39,992 bases of DNA, from assembly GCA_038040445.1 (NCBI GenBank), contig JBBPIG010000039.1, positions 1-39,992 on the forward strand. Direction: 5' to 3'. Both the position numbers and the translations under genes were made by a program. Of the stretch, positions 7,669-16,068 are shown in pieces; position 1 is the first letter of the stretch, and each line of letters begins with the position of its first letter. Source of the DNA: Acidobacteriota bacterium (GTDB lineage: Bacteria > Acidobacteriota > Blastocatellia > UBA7656). Under the pieces are notes generated by a model. That model was given only the letters and a program-made list of their open reading frames with translations. It did no database searches and was not told the origin of the DNA.

Positions 7669-9798
7669 TCACACCTTCGACTTCCCCAAAAGCCCCGCCG
7701 GCTTCAGCGTCAACACCAAGAGGAAAATCACAAACGCGATCGCGTCCTTATAACCGGTCGCAATGTAGACCGCGCCGAGCGATTCCGCGATGCCCAACAC
7801 GATCCCGCCCACAAGCGCGCCGGTCACGCTCCCCATCCCGCCGAGAACAACGACGACGAACGCCTTTAGCGTGAACGGCGATCCGGCGTTTGGCTCGACG
7901 CGATAGTAGATCGGCATCAAAAGCGACCCGGCAGCTCCGGCAGCCGCCACCCCCAACCCGAAAGTGAGGGCTTGAACTCGCTTGATGTTGATCCCCAGAA
8001 GGCGGGCGGCTTCAGCGTCTTGAGCTGCTGCGCGGATTTTCCTGCCCATATTCGTTCGCACCAGAAAAAAATAAACGGCAGTGGTGATCACGACGGCGAT
8101 CAAGAAAGCTGCGATCTGCGGCTTGCTCAACGACACCCCGCCGAGGTGAAACGTCGCGCCTGCATAGCCGGTCGTCATCGTCAAATAGTTCGACGTGAAC
8201 AGCAGCAGCGCGGTGTTGATCAACACAATGCTGATGCCTTCAGTGAGCAGAATCTGATTCATCTCCGGCGCCCCGAGCACTCTAGCGATCAGCGTCTTTT
8301 GAATGATGACGCCAGCAACAAACATGGCAGGCATGACAACCAGGAGCGACAGAAACGGATCGATGTGCAAATAGGTAAACAGAAAATAGGTCGCGTACAT
8401 TCCGACCATCACCAGCGCGCCGTGAGCGAAGTTGACCACCCGCATCACTCCGAAAATGATCGTGAGCCCGATTCCGATCAGCGCGTAGATTCCTCCGGTG
8501 AGCAGCCCGCTCGCGGTAGTCTGGAGGAGTTTTTCGCTGCCGGAGACCGATGTCGGCACGTGAGCTTCAGTCGTGCTCGAGCCGCCCGATTCTCCAGCCG
8601 CGCTTCGTGCGCGCCACGACGGCGTGGGCAACACCGGCGGTCGAATGGCGGCCGACGGCGGCCATATAGTCGTGAACTTTCCGTTCAACACCTGAGTGAT
8701 CGCGACCTGATGCTCGTTCTGCCCCACTTCGTTGAAAAGGATCGGACCAAAGATCGAATCCAGCTTCGAGCTCCTGATCGCATCGCGCACCGATGTGTGA
8801 TCGGTTGAGCCCGCCCGCTCGATCGCGTTCGCAAGAATCTTAAGCGACATGTAAGCCTGAACGCTGTGATAGTTAGGTTCGTAGTTGAATCGCCGGCGAA
8901 AATCGTCGGCCCACTCGCGCGAACCCGTCCACTTTGCATCGGGAGTCCATTGAGTCACCGAGATCGTGTACTCAGCCGTGTCGCCCGCGCCTTTCAAAAA
9001 ATCGGGAAGCGAAAACCCGGCGCCGCCGGCCGTGAACACTTTTGGATTGAGGTCGATCTCCTTCGACTGGCGCATCAGCAGCGTGGCATCCGCAAGGTAC
9101 GACACAAAAAGCACCGCGTCAGGGCTTGCCGACTTGACCCGAGTCAACAGCGGCGTGAAATCCGTTCCGCCTTGATCGTACGCTTCGTAAGCAACAATCT
9201 CGATCCCAGCCCTGGGAGCCTGGTCCAAGGCCGCGCGCGCGACACTTGATCCGAACTGAGTGTTCTCATAAACCACGGCGAGTCGGCGAGTCCCGGCAGC
9301 GCTAGTAAGAAATTCCACCAGAGCGCGCCCGTATTCGCTCGCCGGTGCGCAAACACGAAAGATCCACTCGTACCCCTGACGAGTGATCTCATCCGTTATC
9401 GCGCTGGGACAAAGCATGGGTATCTGATAGCGATTCGCTACCGCGGAAGCGGGGAACGTGGCCGAACTGGAATAAGCTCCGATCAGGGCGACGATATCGG
9501 TTCGGTCGCTAAGCTTCTCGACGGTGAGGGTTGCGACTTCGGGCTTTGAGGTGTCGTCTTGATATACGAGCTCCAGTTTCTTCCCTAGTACGGCCACGGC
9601 GTTGATCTCGTCGAGCGCCATTTCGTAACCGTACTTTTGAGCCTGGCCGAACCGGGCCTCAGAGCCGGTGAGCGAAGTGATTATGCCGACGCGAATTGAA
9701 TTCTCGCCGCCTTGATTTCCCTCACGCGCGCAGCCCGATGCGAATGCGCAAAGGGACATCGCGAGGACGGCAATGATCCTCGCAGGATTGAGCCGCAC
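7669..9798 (-). CDS. Fused ABC substrate-binding lipoprotein and LivH permease
   Basis: One open frame carries two importer parts. The N-terminus is a lipoprotein signal (MRLNPARIIAVLAMSLCAF then ASGC). The next roughly 370 residues are a periplasmic binding protein of the LivJ/LivK type (VGIITSLTGSEARFGQAQ, VALIGAYSSSATF, VSYLADATLLMRQ). After a Ser/Pro/Ala-rich linker near 400-425 comes a full LivH permease: GGIYALIGIGLTIIFGVMRV, VNFAHGALVMVGMY, and the coupling loop AAQDAEAARLLGINIKR near 600-616. I placed the start at GTG 9798 because it fits the signal peptide; the frame is open up to a TTG at 9942 and no ribosome-binding site decides between them. Binding protein and permease are normally separate genes. 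A GTG at the linker could also give free LivH. Confidence 0.75.
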   Translation of the reverse strand: MRLNPARIIAVLAMSLCAFASGCAREGNQGGENSIRVGIITSLTGSEARFGQAQKYGYEMALDEINAVAVLGKKLELVYQDDTSKPEVATLTVEKLSDRTDIVALIGAYSSSATFPASAVANRYQIPMLCPSAITDEITRQGYEWIFRVCAPASEYGRALVEFLTSAAGTRRLAVVYENTQFGSSVARAALDQAPRAGIEIVAYEAYDQGGTDFTPLLTRVKSASPDAVLFVSYLADATLLMRQSKEIDLNPKVFTAGGAGFSLPDFLKGAGDTAEYTISVTQWTPDAKWTGSREWADDFRRRFNYEPNYHSVQAYMSLKILANAIERAGSTDHTSVRDAIRSSKLDSIFGPILFNEVGQNEHQVAITQVLNGKFTTIWPPSAAIRPPVLPTPSWRARSAAGESGGSSTTEAHVPTSVSGSEKLLQTTASGLLTGGIYALIGIGLTIIFGVMRVVNFAHGALVMVGMYATYFLFTYLHIDPFLSLLVVMPAMFVAGVIIQKTLIARVLGAPEMNQILLTEGISIVLINTALLLFTSNYLTMTTGYAGATFHLGGVSLSKPQIAAFLIAVVITTAVYFFLVRTNMGRKIRAAAQDAEAARLLGINIKRVQALTFGLGVAAAGAAGSLLMPIYYRVEPNAGSPFTLKAFVVVVLGGMGSVTGALVGGIVLGIAESLGAVYIATGYKDAIAFVIFLLVLTLKPAGLLGKSKV

Positions 9799-9998
9799 GT
9801 TTGAAAGGGATGTGAGCCGCGTCGTCAGTCGGTTGTCCACCCAAAGAATTGAGTCGCCTTGAAGCGCGGCGATTATAGATTCGCCGAGCGCTTTAAGGCA
9901 ACGCGGCTTTGTTGATCGCGAAGGATTTGCACTGGAGTCCAATGCGGGTTCTTGAAGGTGAGTGTGGACCCGCTGAAGTCTCTTACAACTACAGCCGG

Positions 9999-10277
9999 CT
10001 AGGCTGGCTGGTCTTCGGTCAGATCATCAACCGGAATCTCTTCGGCCGGGATGACCACAACTTTTCCGTCTCTCCAACCGGCGACAGGGTTGCCGGCTCG
10101 CTTGTGCATTTGCAACGCCTGACGAACGGCGCAGCGCAATGCTTGTTTGATCTCATCGTGGTAAGCAATAAGCAGATCTTCTGGAAGCTCACGACGTGGG
10201 TTCACCTCTGCCCCCACAAAATCTCTAACCACTGATCCGTCTGGTGTAGCCTTGCCACCCGTGGATTCTCTCTCCAT
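9999..10277 (-). CDS. Small conserved hypothetical protein
   Basis: 92 residues, soluble and rich in charged residues, with no signal peptide. The central part (ALRCAVRQALQMHKRAGNP, then VAGWRDGKVVVIPAEEIPVDD) is a pattern I associate with small uncharacterised proteins in cyanobacteria and Acidobacteriota: an amphipathic helix followed by a short W-x-D-G-K-V beta hairpin and an acidic Pro-containing tail. It is the third gene of a minus-strand run, starting 13 nt after its upstream neighbour, so co-transcription is likely. An antitoxin- or regulator-like role is possible because of size and context, but nothing in the sequence proves it. Confidence 0.7.
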   Translation of the reverse strand: MERESTGGKATPDGSVVRDFVGAEVNPRRELPEDLLIAYHDEIKQALRCAVRQALQMHKRAGNPVAGWRDGKVVVIPAEEIPVDDLTEDQPA

Positions 10278-10289
10278 TTCTGATTCCGA

Positions 10290-10742
10290 TTATTCCTGTC
10301 CGGACGTTCTGGGTCTTCGCAGATAGAGGACAACTTCGCCATATATGCTGCACTCTACGGCCTGCGCTGTGAGATGTTGTATATCCCATTCTGGACCTAA
10401 CTTGCTGGTCCAAGCGCCAGAACCTAGCTGCTTTGCCATATGCTGAGGGCCGTTTGCATTAGCATACAAAGCTACTTTTTCGTATTGGGCCTCGAAATCT
10501 CCATCATCACAAACTTCGTAGCCAAGACGCTGAAAAGCTAAGATGAAGTTATTTACCGTGTTTACGCGCGGCACGCCATCAGGCCAATGATCATCAACCG
10601 AAGGCCACCACCAGTTCTCCGTATCGCCGGCTGCCCACGCGATGCAATTGTATTCGCGCGTTTGCGGGCTCGTCACTTCATATTCCTCATCTTGGAGGTT
10701 CGGGAAATTAGCCTTTATCAATGCATCTGCTTGAGGCGTCAT
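10290..10742 (-). CDS. Conserved hypothetical protein with Cys/His pattern, possibly DUF7689-like
   Basis: 150 residues, no signal peptide or membrane segment. An N-terminal YNCIAWAAGDTENWWWP near residue 32 and a later HMAKQLGSGAWTSKLG near residue 100 are both very specific. A Cys at the start of a helix followed by a distant His on a strand is the order seen in papain-like and NlpC/P60-like folds, so a cysteine hydrolase fold is a reasonable guess. I believe the pattern belongs to the family named DUF7689 but cannot verify this. The start codon overlaps the stop of the upstream gene by 4 nt (ATGA), which indicates translational coupling. Confidence 0.75.
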   Translation of the reverse strand: MTPQADALIKANFPNLQDEEYEVTSPQTREYNCIAWAAGDTENWWWPSVDDHWPDGVPRVNTVNNFILAFQRLGYEVCDDGDFEAQYEKVALYANANGPQHMAKQLGSGAWTSKLGPEWDIQHLTAQAVECSIYGEVVLYLRRPRTSGQE

Positions 10743-11080
10743 ATCTGGTTATGTCTTCTACCCCAATCCAGCCAGGCTTGCGTCATCCTTCTCATATTAC
10801 CCCTGTCTTGTGGATTGACGGGATCGTCCTTTGTCAGCGCTCTAAGCGCCAAAAACCAGTGCCCACCCCGCTCCTGTAGTTCCCGAAGAATAAGGGGAAT
10901 TACTCTTCTTCCCAGGGCAACGATTTGATAATAAGTCTCTTTCGATACAATCTCAGATGTAGAAGACAGGAGCCTCGTTTCTTCGTACCATTGATCTGTC
11001 AATTGGCGGAACTCTCTTTCTAATTCGCGATCTGCTTCGCTAGCCTGTTGTTGCGCCTCTTGAATCGTTAATGTCGCCAT
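10739..11080 (-). CDS. Conserved hypothetical protein, partner of the Cys/His protein
   Basis: 113 residues, mostly helical and charged. Recognisable positions are LTDQWYEETRLLSS near 27, ETYYQIVALGRRVIPLILRE near 48, GGHWFLALRALTKDDPV near 72 and MTQAWLDWGRR near 97. The order (W..ET..SS, then Y..I..LG...IPLIL.EL, then HWF.AL, then P and AWL.WG) is a pattern I have seen in uncharacterised proteins of diverse bacteria. It is the first gene of the three-gene run and is translationally coupled to the next by a 4-nt overlap. The fixed pairing suggests a two-protein module, perhaps toxin-antitoxin or defence related, but this is inference. Confidence 0.75.
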   Translation of the reverse strand: MATLTIQEAQQQASEADRELEREFRQLTDQWYEETRLLSSTSEIVSKETYYQIVALGRRVIPLILRELQERGGHWFLALRALTKDDPVNPQDRGNMRRMTQAWLDWGRRHNQI

Positions 11081-11175
11081 ATGTGATACCCCGCAGGCGA
11101 GTCAAATGTGAGCTTACCCAGAATAGAAGTGCGATCTCCCTACTAACAAACTCCGGCCGAACAACCCGTGGAGCA

Positions 11176-12741
11176 CTAACCCACTGCCTGAACCATTTCG
11201 GGATTCAGCCCCTCCCACTTCGCCATGTATTCGCGCCGTTCGTTCTTCAAGCGTTCTACGATCTGCTCGTATTCGTCCGTTCTGCCTTGCCTCTCGTAGA
11301 GCTTGCGCGGCTGAAGGATCTCGTTGTCTTCGCCGTCCATTCCCGGAACCATTGCGGCGATTTGATAGCCGAAGTCCGGGTCTTCTTGCCACTCGATCGT
11401 TCCTTCGGCGATCCCTTTCACTATTGCCGAAGAGTGCTGAATGCGAACCTTCTTCGACCGCTCATCTTCGTCGCGCCCTCCTACACGGCCGGTGTTCATC
11501 AAGAAGACTTCCATCGGCGACGACTCCAGCAGCTCCCAGAAGCGATTACCTTGCAGCGCATGCTTCAGCGGGAAGAACGGGTTGGTGCCGGGCACCCGCA
11601 GGAACTTGCCGGCTTCGGATGCGCCGCCTGCCGACGTGCCCCGCGTCTCACCCAGCATGAAGTAAGCGGCCGCTTGATGGCGATTGAGCTTTGCGACTCC
11701 CGGAATGATGTTGTCATTGCGATTGAGTATCAAGAGGAAGTCGGCTGACTGGATCTCGCGCGCATCCATAGCGCCGGCGATGTCTTGCATGCGCACGACC
11801 GCGCGGCCGTTCTGCGTGTAGCTGGTGTCGTAGAAATCAAGCTCGCCCGCTTCATTCTGCGAGACGTTTTCCAGATACGCGTGCTCGCTCGTGACTGCGT
11901 TATAGATAGTCGGCTCGTCCTTTTCGTTCAGCGCGAATGTCTTCGCAAAGCAACCGTTTTCCGTAGCGTAGATCTTCCCGCCGGGCATCAGCGCCAGGAA
12001 GTCATCTTGAACCGGAGAAGAGTCGTTCTGTTTGGTGAAGGTGGTAGTAGTCTTACCCGTGCCCGATAGCCCGATGATCAAGCCGACGCGCTTCTGGTCG
12101 CCAACCGGGATGACCTTACAGCCGGCGTGAAGCGCGAGCCCGCCTCGGTCGTAGACCATCTGGTTCCACATTCGCAGGCCGCCCTTTTTCGATTCTCCAA
12201 AATAGTCGCTGTTAAGAACGCGAGTGACGCCGTTCTCCAGATCGACCGCGATCAACCGGTCGGCTGGATAACCCTTCATCTCGATATTCGGAGTGTAGAT
12301 GATCGTCAGGCGAGGCTCGAAATTGCGCAACTCCTCCTCAGTCGCCGGGTAATAGAGGTGCTTCTGCATTCCGGCAACGTTCGCGTTCGACTGCTCGATG
12401 ATCAGACGACTCGGTACGCGAAATTCTGAGTCGTTTCCGATGAAGCCATCTACCAGTATCATCTCGCAGCCGCGAATATAGTCGTTCTGCAGCTTCGCGA
12501 CCCGTTCATACTCCTGGCGAGTGATTGTCGGCGAGTCGTGACGCTCGGGCGTATCGGAAACAACATAGGTTGAAAGCTTCGAGCGCGCGTCGACCCGGGA
12601 CTGAGTGTTGGTATTGTCGTAGCGGGTGACGCGAGTGTTGGGCATCTTTTCTGTGAGCAGGCGCAAATCTTCGGCCGATGGATTCCACACGATTTCTTTC
12701 GGATCGACCGGCAGCGCGGCTCGGGCAGATGGCTTACTCAT
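11176..12741 (-). CDS. pckA: Phosphoenolpyruvate carboxykinase (ATP)
   Basis: 521 residues. PckA converts oxaloacetate and ATP to phosphoenolpyruvate, CO2 and ADP, the entry step of gluconeogenesis, in the cytoplasm. The P-loop is GLSGTGKTT at 224-232 (Lys230). The kinase-2/metal site is QDDF at 245-248, and the substrate region has LALHAGC near 202-208 (His205). NGCFAKTFAL and HAYLENV follow, and the C-terminal half has NTGRVGG and RIQHSSAIVKGIAEG. The sequence is clearly of the ATP type but differs from the E. coli enzyme at many positions (QDD rather than GDDEH in kinase-2), so it belongs to a divergent clade. GGAGG sits just before the ATG. It appears to be a single-gene transcript. Confidence 0.93.
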   Translation of the reverse strand: MSKPSARAALPVDPKEIVWNPSAEDLRLLTEKMPNTRVTRYDNTNTQSRVDARSKLSTYVVSDTPERHDSPTITRQEYERVAKLQNDYIRGCEMILVDGFIGNDSEFRVPSRLIIEQSNANVAGMQKHLYYPATEEELRNFEPRLTIIYTPNIEMKGYPADRLIAVDLENGVTRVLNSDYFGESKKGGLRMWNQMVYDRGGLALHAGCKVIPVGDQKRVGLIIGLSGTGKTTTTFTKQNDSSPVQDDFLALMPGGKIYATENGCFAKTFALNEKDEPTIYNAVTSEHAYLENVSQNEAGELDFYDTSYTQNGRAVVRMQDIAGAMDAREIQSADFLLILNRNDNIIPGVAKLNRHQAAAYFMLGETRGTSAGGASEAGKFLRVPGTNPFFPLKHALQGNRFWELLESSPMEVFLMNTGRVGGRDEDERSKKVRIQHSSAIVKGIAEGTIEWQEDPDFGYQIAAMVPGMDGEDNEILQPRKLYERQGRTDEYEQIVERLKNERREYMAKWEGLNPEMVQAVG

Positions 12742-12788
12742 TTAGTCCTCCGTTGAATCTCTCAATTCGTTAAGAACGCCAAAAACGT

Positions 12789-12817
12789 ATAATAGCCAAC
12801 TGAATTACCTGGGGCAA
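12789..12817 (-). promoter_or_regulatory. Likely promoter of pckA
   Basis: On the minus strand TTGCCC (12817-12812) is followed after 17 nt by TATTAT (12794-12789), about 48 nt before the pckA ATG. Spacing is ideal and the -10 matches five of six positions. Confidence 0.5.
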
Positions 12818-12897
12818 ATGGGCTTGATGGGCGATGTAACAGCCGGGCGAGAGTTTGTTTTCGAACTAGCCGAGGATGTCGTCAACCCTGATTTATT

Positions 12898-13908
12898 CTA
12901 CCGTATGCGCTCCCGATCCGCGCGCGCCGCCAGCACGAAGGCCGCAGCCGCCGGATCGGATGGAACCAGGGAGTCGAGGTCAGTCGCGCGAAACTTAAAA
13001 CTCACGTGTCCCTCTTTATCAAAGTAAAAGCGAAGATCGCCCTCTTGAATATTACCCGGAGCCGCGCTCACCACCATCGTGTTGCCAACTCGCCGCGGCT
13101 TATAGATCCCTCCCGCGTCAGCCGCAATGATCACGTCGGCCTCCAGGTTCTCGGCGGCAAGCTTGAGCGCGGGTTCGAGATCGCAATGGGCAACGATCAC
13201 GAGCACGTCGCACTCCTTGCGGGCCTTTAGGACCAGCGGTGTCGCGCTTGTAAACATGCTAGTCACGGTGGCATCCCTCAGTCCGTCGCCAGGATGACTG
13301 GGCTCGGCGAGACCGACAAACCCGATCTTGAGTTTCCTCCTGCCGTCATAGACTCTAGGGCCGGCGACTTCTTTGATCAGGTACGCAGCAGGCGGCACAG
13401 CATCAGGACCGAAGACGCAGTTTGCCGAGATCAGACGGTTGATCATCGGCAGAGTCCGAACTCGCTCATTCAGACCATCCCGCGCCAGCAGCCTTCGCGC
13501 GTACACTAGGTCTTCGCGACCGAGGTTGATTACGTCGACTGGCCACCGGCTATAGGCGCGCGCTACCTGCTCGTTCTGCAAGTCCGCGGCGGGATAACCT
13601 GCGCTGTTATAAAAGAAAAAGCCGCCTTCGACTTGAACCACCGGCGTCTCTTTGAACTTCTTCTTGAATGCCTCAACATAGCCGACGCGCCGCGCCAGCC
13701 CCCCTCGAGGATAGTTGCAATCACAAACGTCGAGGTTCCCGCGCATGTTCGCGCCGAACAATATCGCCAGCGCCGCGCCGTCGTCGGTCCCAAGCCGCTC
13801 GTCCAGACTCAGCGTGTTGTGGCCAGCCCTCTGCTCCTCGGTCTGGGGCACTGCCCAGACGCAAAGACACGCAACCGCCAGCAACGCCCAAAGTACTCTT
13901 CTCAACAA
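12898..13908 (-). CDS. Exported UshA-like 5'-nucleotidase/metallophosphoesterase homologue with altered metal motifs
   Basis: About 336 residues, beginning with a signal peptide (LLRRVLWALLAVACLCVWAV). The body follows the N-terminal domain of the UshA/5'-nucleotidase calcineurin-like fold: ILFGANMRGNLDVCDC and GGLARRVGYVEAF, then DVINLGREDL, then VLVIVAHCDLE, then DVIIAADAGGIYKP. In active enzymes these places hold DxH, GNHE, H and GHTH. Here the first His-bearing motif is replaced by a CDC pair and GNHE reads GRED, so the usual two-metal site is largely gone. I chose the TTG at 13908 because AAGGAGAG lies 7 nt upstream; a TTG at 13929 is also in frame. It could bind a cofactor through its cysteines or be a non-catalytic binding protein. 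Confidence 0.65.
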   Translation of the reverse strand: MLRRVLWALLAVACLCVWAVPQTEEQRAGHNTLSLDERLGTDDGAALAILFGANMRGNLDVCDCNYPRGGLARRVGYVEAFKKKFKETPVVQVEGGFFFYNSAGYPAADLQNEQVARAYSRWPVDVINLGREDLVYARRLLARDGLNERVRTLPMINRLISANCVFGPDAVPPAAYLIKEVAGPRVYDGRRKLKIGFVGLAEPSHPGDGLRDATVTSMFTSATPLVLKARKECDVLVIVAHCDLEPALKLAAENLEADVIIAADAGGIYKPRRVGNTMVVSAAPGNIQEGDLRFYFDKEGHVSFKFRATDLDSLVPSDPAAAAFVLAARADRERIR

Positions 13909-14117
13909 CCGTTCTCTCCTTTTGAACAATGTCCTTCAACCCTCAGTTTGTCGCGAGGCCCGAATGCTGCGCGCCAACGAGCCGGCAAACTGAAGCTTGT
14001 CGGACTAGCGATCGCAGCCGCATCTTCATTTCAATAATCGCGACCAATCTTGACAGAGTTTTGCCGTGGTTGCCAACCGCGAGCACCACTCCGCGAGCGC
14101 CACTCAGTCGCACCAAC

Positions 14118-14417
14118 GGTGGGCTTGCCCCCGCCCGATCGACTGAACATTGAATCAGATCACAGGTTCGGGAAGGTGGGCTTGCCCCCGCTGTTGCTGT
14201 TGAGTCTTCGAGTTGCTTCCCGAACCAAGACAGCGGGGGCAAGCCACCCTTCCCGACCGCGAGCTTGAAGGGACATCGCCGCTACCGGCAGTCGCATTGC
14301 AGACTTAAAGGTAAGCAAAGTGGTCAAGCTCAGTGCGTTGACAGAAGACCTCAGATGTAATCCCGGCTTGTGATCTGTTTCAACATGTAGACGGCCCGGC
14401 GGGGGCTTGCCCTACTG
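14118..14417. repeat. Cluster of GGGCTTGCCCCCGC repeats with one long hairpin
   Basis: The 610-nt gap between the UshA-like and radical SAM genes contains four copies of a GC-rich word: direct copies at 14118-14134 and 14175-14193, an inverted copy at 14231-14247, and a degenerate copy near 14398-14414. The arms 14169-14193 and 14231-14255 are reverse complements over 25 nt with two mismatches, giving a strong hairpin with a 37-nt loop. Unlike the heptad family there is no 7-nt period. I see no gene in the rest of the gap (13909-14518). Confidence 0.75.
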
Positions 14418-14518
14418 CTTGCTGATCGGTCCTCCTTCAACTAAGATGGCTCCCACTTCGCCAGGCGATGCAGCTCGGACGCGCGGCTTGATCAGACCAA
14501 ATTGAAGGGAAGCGCATA

Positions 14519-16015
14519 ATGAATGTTCTTCTACTCTCGATGCCCGATTCGTTCGAGCATATGCCGTCTATCGTGATTCGTATGCCCAACGGCGCGCTTA
14601 CCTCTCTGGCCGGAAACGTGGACCCTCATCACAAAGTCGCCGTTGCCGATCTCGTTCTTGTCCAGCAGCAAGTGCGCGAAACCGTCGAACGCCTGGTCAC
14701 CGAGCTCTCACCCGACGTAGTCGGTCTGTCGGTAATGACTTTTCAGCGCAAGACAGCGTTCAAGATCATCGACCTGGTGCGCCAACTGAAACCCAACGTG
14801 CGCGTCGCGGTTGGCGGCTACGATCCGAGTCTCGCGGCGGAAGCGTACACCGACAACTCGTCGGGCGTTGTCGACTTTGTCGTGCGCGGCGAAGGCGAGA
14901 TAACCTTCCGCGAACTCCTGCGCGCGATCGAGGAAGAGCGCGGGTTCGATCATATCGGAGGGCTCTCGTATCGAAGCGGCGACCGCTTCTATCACACGCC
15001 GGACCGCCCGGTTAACGGACTCGAGAACGGCGAAATAAGGCTTCCCAATCGCGCCGCGCGCGTGCTGAAGGGCTACACCATACTCGGCCGGCAAGTGGAC
15101 GTGATCGAGACCTCGCGCGGCTGCACCTTCGATTGCAGCTTCTGTTCGATCATCGAGATGCGCGGGCGGAACTTCTTCACTTACTCGTTCGATCGAGTGA
15201 TAGCCGACATTCGCGACGCGCACGACCGCGGCGCGCGGGCTATCTTCATCGTAGACGACAACGTTGTGCTGAACGTGAAGCGCTTCGAAGCTCTTTGTCG
15301 GGCGATCATCGACGCGGGTCTCAACGACATCGACTACACGGTCCAGGCGATGACCTCGGCGATAGCGAATCATGGAGAGACGCTCGCGCCGCTTATGCGC
15401 AAGGCGGGATTCCGCTACGTGTTTCTCGGGATCGAGAACGTGCTCGAAGACGATTTGAAATTCCTCAACGCCAGCTCAAAGAACACCAAACGCGAGAATG
15501 GTCAGAAGGCGGGCAATGCCACGCTCAAGGCGATCGACTACATTCGCAAGAACAAGATGTACGTCGTAGGCGGATTGATCGTCGGAAACCCCGACGACAC
15601 GCGCGAGTCGATCCAGACCAATCTCGAGTTCGCGAAGAAGTACATCGACTGGCCCTACATTCAGCACCCGACGCCTTATCCTCGCACGCCGATGACCAAG
15701 GAGTTTCGCGACCGCGGGCTGATCATCAACGAGCGTCTCGAAGAGTATGACGGCACCACGGCGGTGGTGAAGACCGAACACCTATCAGCCGAAGAAGCCG
15801 AGTACATGAGATGGAAGTCCGAGCGTTGGATGAAGGTCCGGCACATCCCGGCGGCGTTCCGACACAACCCGTTGTTCGTTTTGCGGAACGCGCCGAGGAT
15901 GTTCGGGCACACCTTCCGAGGAAGCACGGTTAAGAACTTCCTGGGTCTTGAAGACGAACGCGAAGCATTTGAACGGTATCGAGAGATTCGCCGCGCCGAA
16001 CGGATGTACGTCTAG
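14519..16015 (+). CDS. Cobalamin-binding-type radical SAM protein
   Basis: 498 residues. The N-terminal 130 residues form a B12-binding-type Rossmann domain (DVVGLSVMTFQRKTAFKIID, then VAVGGYDPSLAAEAY and FVVRGEGEITF), as in the BchE-type P-methylase family. The radical SAM core has C202-x3-C206-x2-C209 in SRGCTFDCSFCS, followed by FIVDDNVVLNVKRF and FLGIENVLEDDL. The usual DxHxxG cobalamin ligand is not obvious, so B12 may bind base-off or not at all. A GAAGGGA ribosome-binding site sits 8 nt before the ATG. The C-terminal 90 residues are Arg-rich and end in RRAERMYV. Family members modify lipids, hopanoids, tetrapyrroles or antibiotics; no neighbour narrows this down. Confidence 0.85.
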   Translation: MNVLLLSMPDSFEHMPSIVIRMPNGALTSLAGNVDPHHKVAVADLVLVQQQVRETVERLVTELSPDVVGLSVMTFQRKTAFKIIDLVRQLKPNVRVAVGGYDPSLAAEAYTDNSSGVVDFVVRGEGEITFRELLRAIEEERGFDHIGGLSYRSGDRFYHTPDRPVNGLENGEIRLPNRAARVLKGYTILGRQVDVIETSRGCTFDCSFCSIIEMRGRNFFTYSFDRVIADIRDAHDRGARAIFIVDDNVVLNVKRFEALCRAIIDAGLNDIDYTVQAMTSAIANHGETLAPLMRKAGFRYVFLGIENVLEDDLKFLNASSKNTKRENGQKAGNATLKAIDYIRKNKMYVVGGLIVGNPDDTRESIQTNLEFAKKYIDWPYIQHPTPYPRTPMTKEFRDRGLIINERLEEYDGTTAVVKTEHLSAEEAEYMRWKSERWMKVRHIPAAFRHNPLFVLRNAPRMFGHTFRGSTVKNFLGLEDEREAFERYREIRRAERMYV

Positions 16016-16068
16016 TTCAACTTTAGTTGCGCCTCCTCCCGGGTGTTTCGACAAACAAGACCCACCTT

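Noticed and set aside
7972-8808. A 278-codon plus-strand frame
   Set aside because: Antisense to the LivH part of the fusion; shadow frame.
14118-14417. Rho-independent terminators for the flanking genes
   Set aside because: The flanking genes point away from this gap, and the hairpin is not followed by a T tract.
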